Positions 62,167 through 64,000 of a stretch of DNA of 64,000 nt are shown here, piece by piece. The number at the start of each line of letters is the position of its first letter. The stretch's first letter is position 1. The notes under the pieces were generated by a model. The model had not been told where the DNA came from and ran no database searches. It saw only the letters and a program-made list of their open reading frames with translations. Position numbers and translations under genes: made by a program. Source of the DNA: Acidobacteriota bacterium (lineage in GTDB: Bacteria > Acidobacteriota > Blastocatellia > Pyrinomonadales > Pyrinomonadaceae); NCBI GenBank assembly GCA_016715115.1, contig JADKBM010000013.1, positions 372,001-436,000 on the forward strand, read 5' to 3'.

Positions 62167-64000
62167 TCAGCGCGGCTTCGCGTTCTTGACCCACTTGTCG
62201 AACCATTCGACCTGCTCGGCGAGAACGGTTTCGATCGATTCACGGGCGCTGTAACCGTGGGACTCGAGCGGCAGCATCACGAGCCGTGCCGTGCCGCCGT
62301 TGCCCTGGATCGCGGCAAAGAGGCGTTCGGACTGGATCGGGAAGGTGCCCTGATTGTTGTCGGCCTCGCCGTGGATCATCAACACAGGCTCATTGATCTT
62401 GTTGGCGAAAAAGAACGGCGAAACATTCTGGTAGAGTTCCTTCGCTTCCCAGAACGAGCGTCGTTCCGACTGAAAGCCGAACGGCGTCAAGGTGCGGTTG
62501 TAGGCCCCCGAACGAGCGATTCCGGCGCGGAAAATGTCCGAATGCGCGAGCAGGTTCGCGGTCATAAAGGCCCCGTAGCTGTGGCCGCCGACACCGACGC
62601 GGTCACGGTCGGTGACGCCCATCTCGACCGCCTTGTCGACCGCGGCCTGAGCTGCATCGACAACCTGCTTGATGAAGGTATCATTGACCGTCAAAGGATC
62701 GCCGACGATCGGCATCGTCGCGTCGTCGAGCACGGCATAGCCCTGGAGCAGGAAAAAGAGGTGTGAATAACTTCCGATCTGCGTGAACCGATTCGTCGAA
62801 CCCGCGACTTGTCCGGCGGTCGAAGCATCGGTGAATTCGAGCGGATACGCCCAGACGACGGTCGGAAGCCGCGTCCCTTGTTTGTAATTCGGCGGCAAAT
62901 AGAGCGTGAACGAGAGATCGACGCCGTCGGCGCGCTTGTATTTTACGAGCTGTTTCGTGATCCCGCGCAGTTGCGGCGCCGGATCCTTGAATTCGGTAAA
63001 CTGACGATCGTAAACCGCGAGACATTCTGTCTTCGGCGGACAAACCTGGCGGAGACGAAGATTCGGCGGCTCGGTCGTCGATTCACGACGCGTGATGAAC
63101 TGCGTCCCGTTGTCGTTCTGGAGAGCAACAAACGTTTCATAAGACGTCGTGTCCGAACGGAAGACCTCTTCGAACTTCAGCGTCTGCAGATTCATCCGGC
63201 GCAGAAACGGCCGATCGCCTTCGGGCGAAGCGCCGGCGCCGGTCAGGAAGATATCGTCCCCGTCCTGATGCATAACCGCGAAACCGTTCGCGAGACGTTT
63301 CGTCAGCGGTTGGCCGATGTCGCCGTAGCGATCGTTGACGCTGAGGTCGGAGATGAGCCGCGGCGTGCCCGGATTACGGTAATCGACCGCGAAAACGCGT
63401 CGGCGCTGGGAGTCTCGATTGTAGTCGTAGAAGAACATCAGCCCGTCGCGCTCGCCGAAAACGCGGCCCATAAGACGCTGTTCGATTTTGAACATCTCGG
63501 CCGGCGCACCATTGAACGGGGCGTCGATGCGAACCAGACGGTCGCGCTGCGCGACCTTTTTGCGCGGGTCGCCGTCGTCGAGCGCTTCGGCCCAAACGAG
63601 CGACGCGCCCTCGGTCGGAATCCATCCGTAGCTGCGCGGTCCGACGGGAACGCCCTGCGCGGGCAGGTTGTCCTGGAGCGGGATGCTCGCCACCTTGTAA
63701 ACCGACTTGCCGTTCAGATCCCAGACTTCGACTTCCTTCGGAAAGCGGTTGAACGGGAAAAGATAAGAGAACGGTCGCTTGATGCGCGACGTCAGGATGT
63801 ATTTTCCGTCCGGCGAAACGTCGCCGTTATCGAAGATTCCCGGCGCTCCGATGTTCTTGATCTTGCCGTCGAGGCTTACGACGGCAATCTGCGACGTCGC
63901 GTAATACTCGAACAGTTTTTCATCGTTGGGCGATTTGAGAAGATCCTGAAACGTCTGGACGACGCCTGTCTTTCCGGCCGTTTCCTGCATATTCGGAGAC
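62167..64000 (-). CDS. S9 family peptidase, 5'-partial at window edge
   Basis: At least 610 residues are in the window; the frame is open to the right edge, and the family is usually ~800 residues, so the start is outside. The beta-propeller part (DNGDVSPDGKYILTSRIKRP, TEGASLVWAEALDDGD) is followed by the alpha/beta-hydrolase domain with VGGHSYGAFMTANLL (nucleophile Ser), HGEADNNQG (Asp) and LESHGYSARE (His). The CPPKTECLAVYD insert is unusual. It resembles exported S9 peptidases (prolyl oligopeptidase or glutamyl endopeptidase-like). Export cannot be judged without the N-terminus. Confidence 0.85.
   Translation of the reverse strand, partial: SPNMQETAGKTGVVQTFQDLLKSPNDEKLFEYYATSQIAVVSLDGKIKNIGAPGIFDNGDVSPDGKYILTSRIKRPFSYLFPFNRFPKEVEVWDLNGKSVYKVASIPLQDNLPAQGVPVGPRSYGWIPTEGASLVWAEALDDGDPRKKVAQRDRLVRIDAPFNGAPAEMFKIEQRLMGRVFGERDGLMFFYDYNRDSQRRRVFAVDYRNPGTPRLISDLSVNDRYGDIGQPLTKRLANGFAVMHQDGDDIFLTGAGASPEGDRPFLRRMNLQTLKFEEVFRSDTTSYETFVALQNDNGTQFITRRESTTEPPNLRLRQVCPPKTECLAVYDRQFTEFKDPAPQLRGITKQLVKYKRADGVDLSFTLYLPPNYKQGTRLPTVVWAYPLEFTDASTAGQVAGSTNRFTQIGSYSHLFFLLQGYAVLDDATMPIVGDPLTVNDTFIKQVVDAAQAAVDKAVEMGVTDRDRVGVGGHSYGAFMTANLLAHSDIFRAGIARSGAYNRTLTPFGFQSERRSFWEAKELYQNVSPFFFANKINEPVLMIHGEADNNQGTFPIQSERLFAAIQGNGGTARLVMLPLESHGYSARESIETVLAEQVEWFDKWVKNAKPR

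Overview
The window looks like a chromosomal piece of an Acidobacteriota genome, most likely class Blastocatellia (inference, no rRNA gene present). The clues are three secreted proteins built from FG-GAP-like repeats (DxDGDGKxD followed by AVFRPS-type blades), a TIGR02999-type ECF sigma factor paired with a membrane Ser/Thr kinase, an RHS gene, and many multiheme cytochromes. Base composition is moderately GC-rich. No tRNA, rRNA, CRISPR array or transposase was seen.

Layout. 0-8 kb: a decayed RHS gene interrupted by a fold-back element, then purH, an M61-like peptidase, an SH3-type lipoprotein, an Smr protein and a zinc-ribbon/TPR protein. Most of these carry frameshifts, so this end is either poorly polished sequence or decaying. 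8-12.8 kb: a run of 28 G, a TPR protein, a secreted FG-GAP protein with one CxxCH motif, and a ResB-type cytochrome c biogenesis protein. 12.8-30.1 kb: the electron-transfer region, with a 9-heme protein, a 15-heme lipoprotein, a 9-heme/cytochrome b fusion resembling CbcL, a NapC/NirT-type 8-heme protein, a small monoheme cytochrome, pyruvate phosphate dikinase, an MtrA/DmsE-like decaheme protein with an MtrB/PioB-like barrel, and two CRP/FNR-family proteins. 30-37 kb: dienelactone hydrolase, a DUF6941 protein, two nucleotide-sugar enzymes, a nucleotidyltransferase pair, an e(P4)-type phosphatase and a STAS protein. 37-41 kb: typA, a 0.9-kb repeat array, and an FG-GAP protein. 41-49 kb: an S74-type autoprocessing protein, two large secreted unknowns, then the ECF sigma factor and kinase. 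49-64 kb: a Kelch/FG-GAP surface protein, a BON protein, trmL, a glycosylation operon (GT2, TMTC-like, amidase), a methyltransferase, an M19 dipeptidase and an S9 peptidase cut by the window edge.

How the genes may work together. The cytochrome region contains the parts of a trans-envelope electron conduit: a quinol-facing cytochrome b fused to nine c-hemes, a NapC-type membrane cytochrome, periplasmic multiheme carriers, and a decaheme/porin pair with the lengths of MtrA and MtrB. A 16-bp palindrome of the type TGTGA-N6-TCACA occurs in front of almost every one of these transcription units, in front of pyruvate phosphate dikinase, and in front of a CRP/FNR-family gene. The second regulator has a CRP-like recognition helix (SRETVTR) suited to that half-site. 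Two divergent -24/-12 (sigma-54-type) promoter matches flank the NapC-type gene and the monoheme cytochrome. Together this suggests a locally encoded regulon for anaerobic or extracellular electron transfer. The function is inferred from architecture only.

The second theme is intergenic repeats. Two large arrays built on the word GATTCCAG/CTGGAATC, each arranged as two oppositely oriented halves, start flush at the stop codon of a minus-strand gene. Several smaller word-repeat tracts also sit flush at stop codons, and one has five G-tracts.
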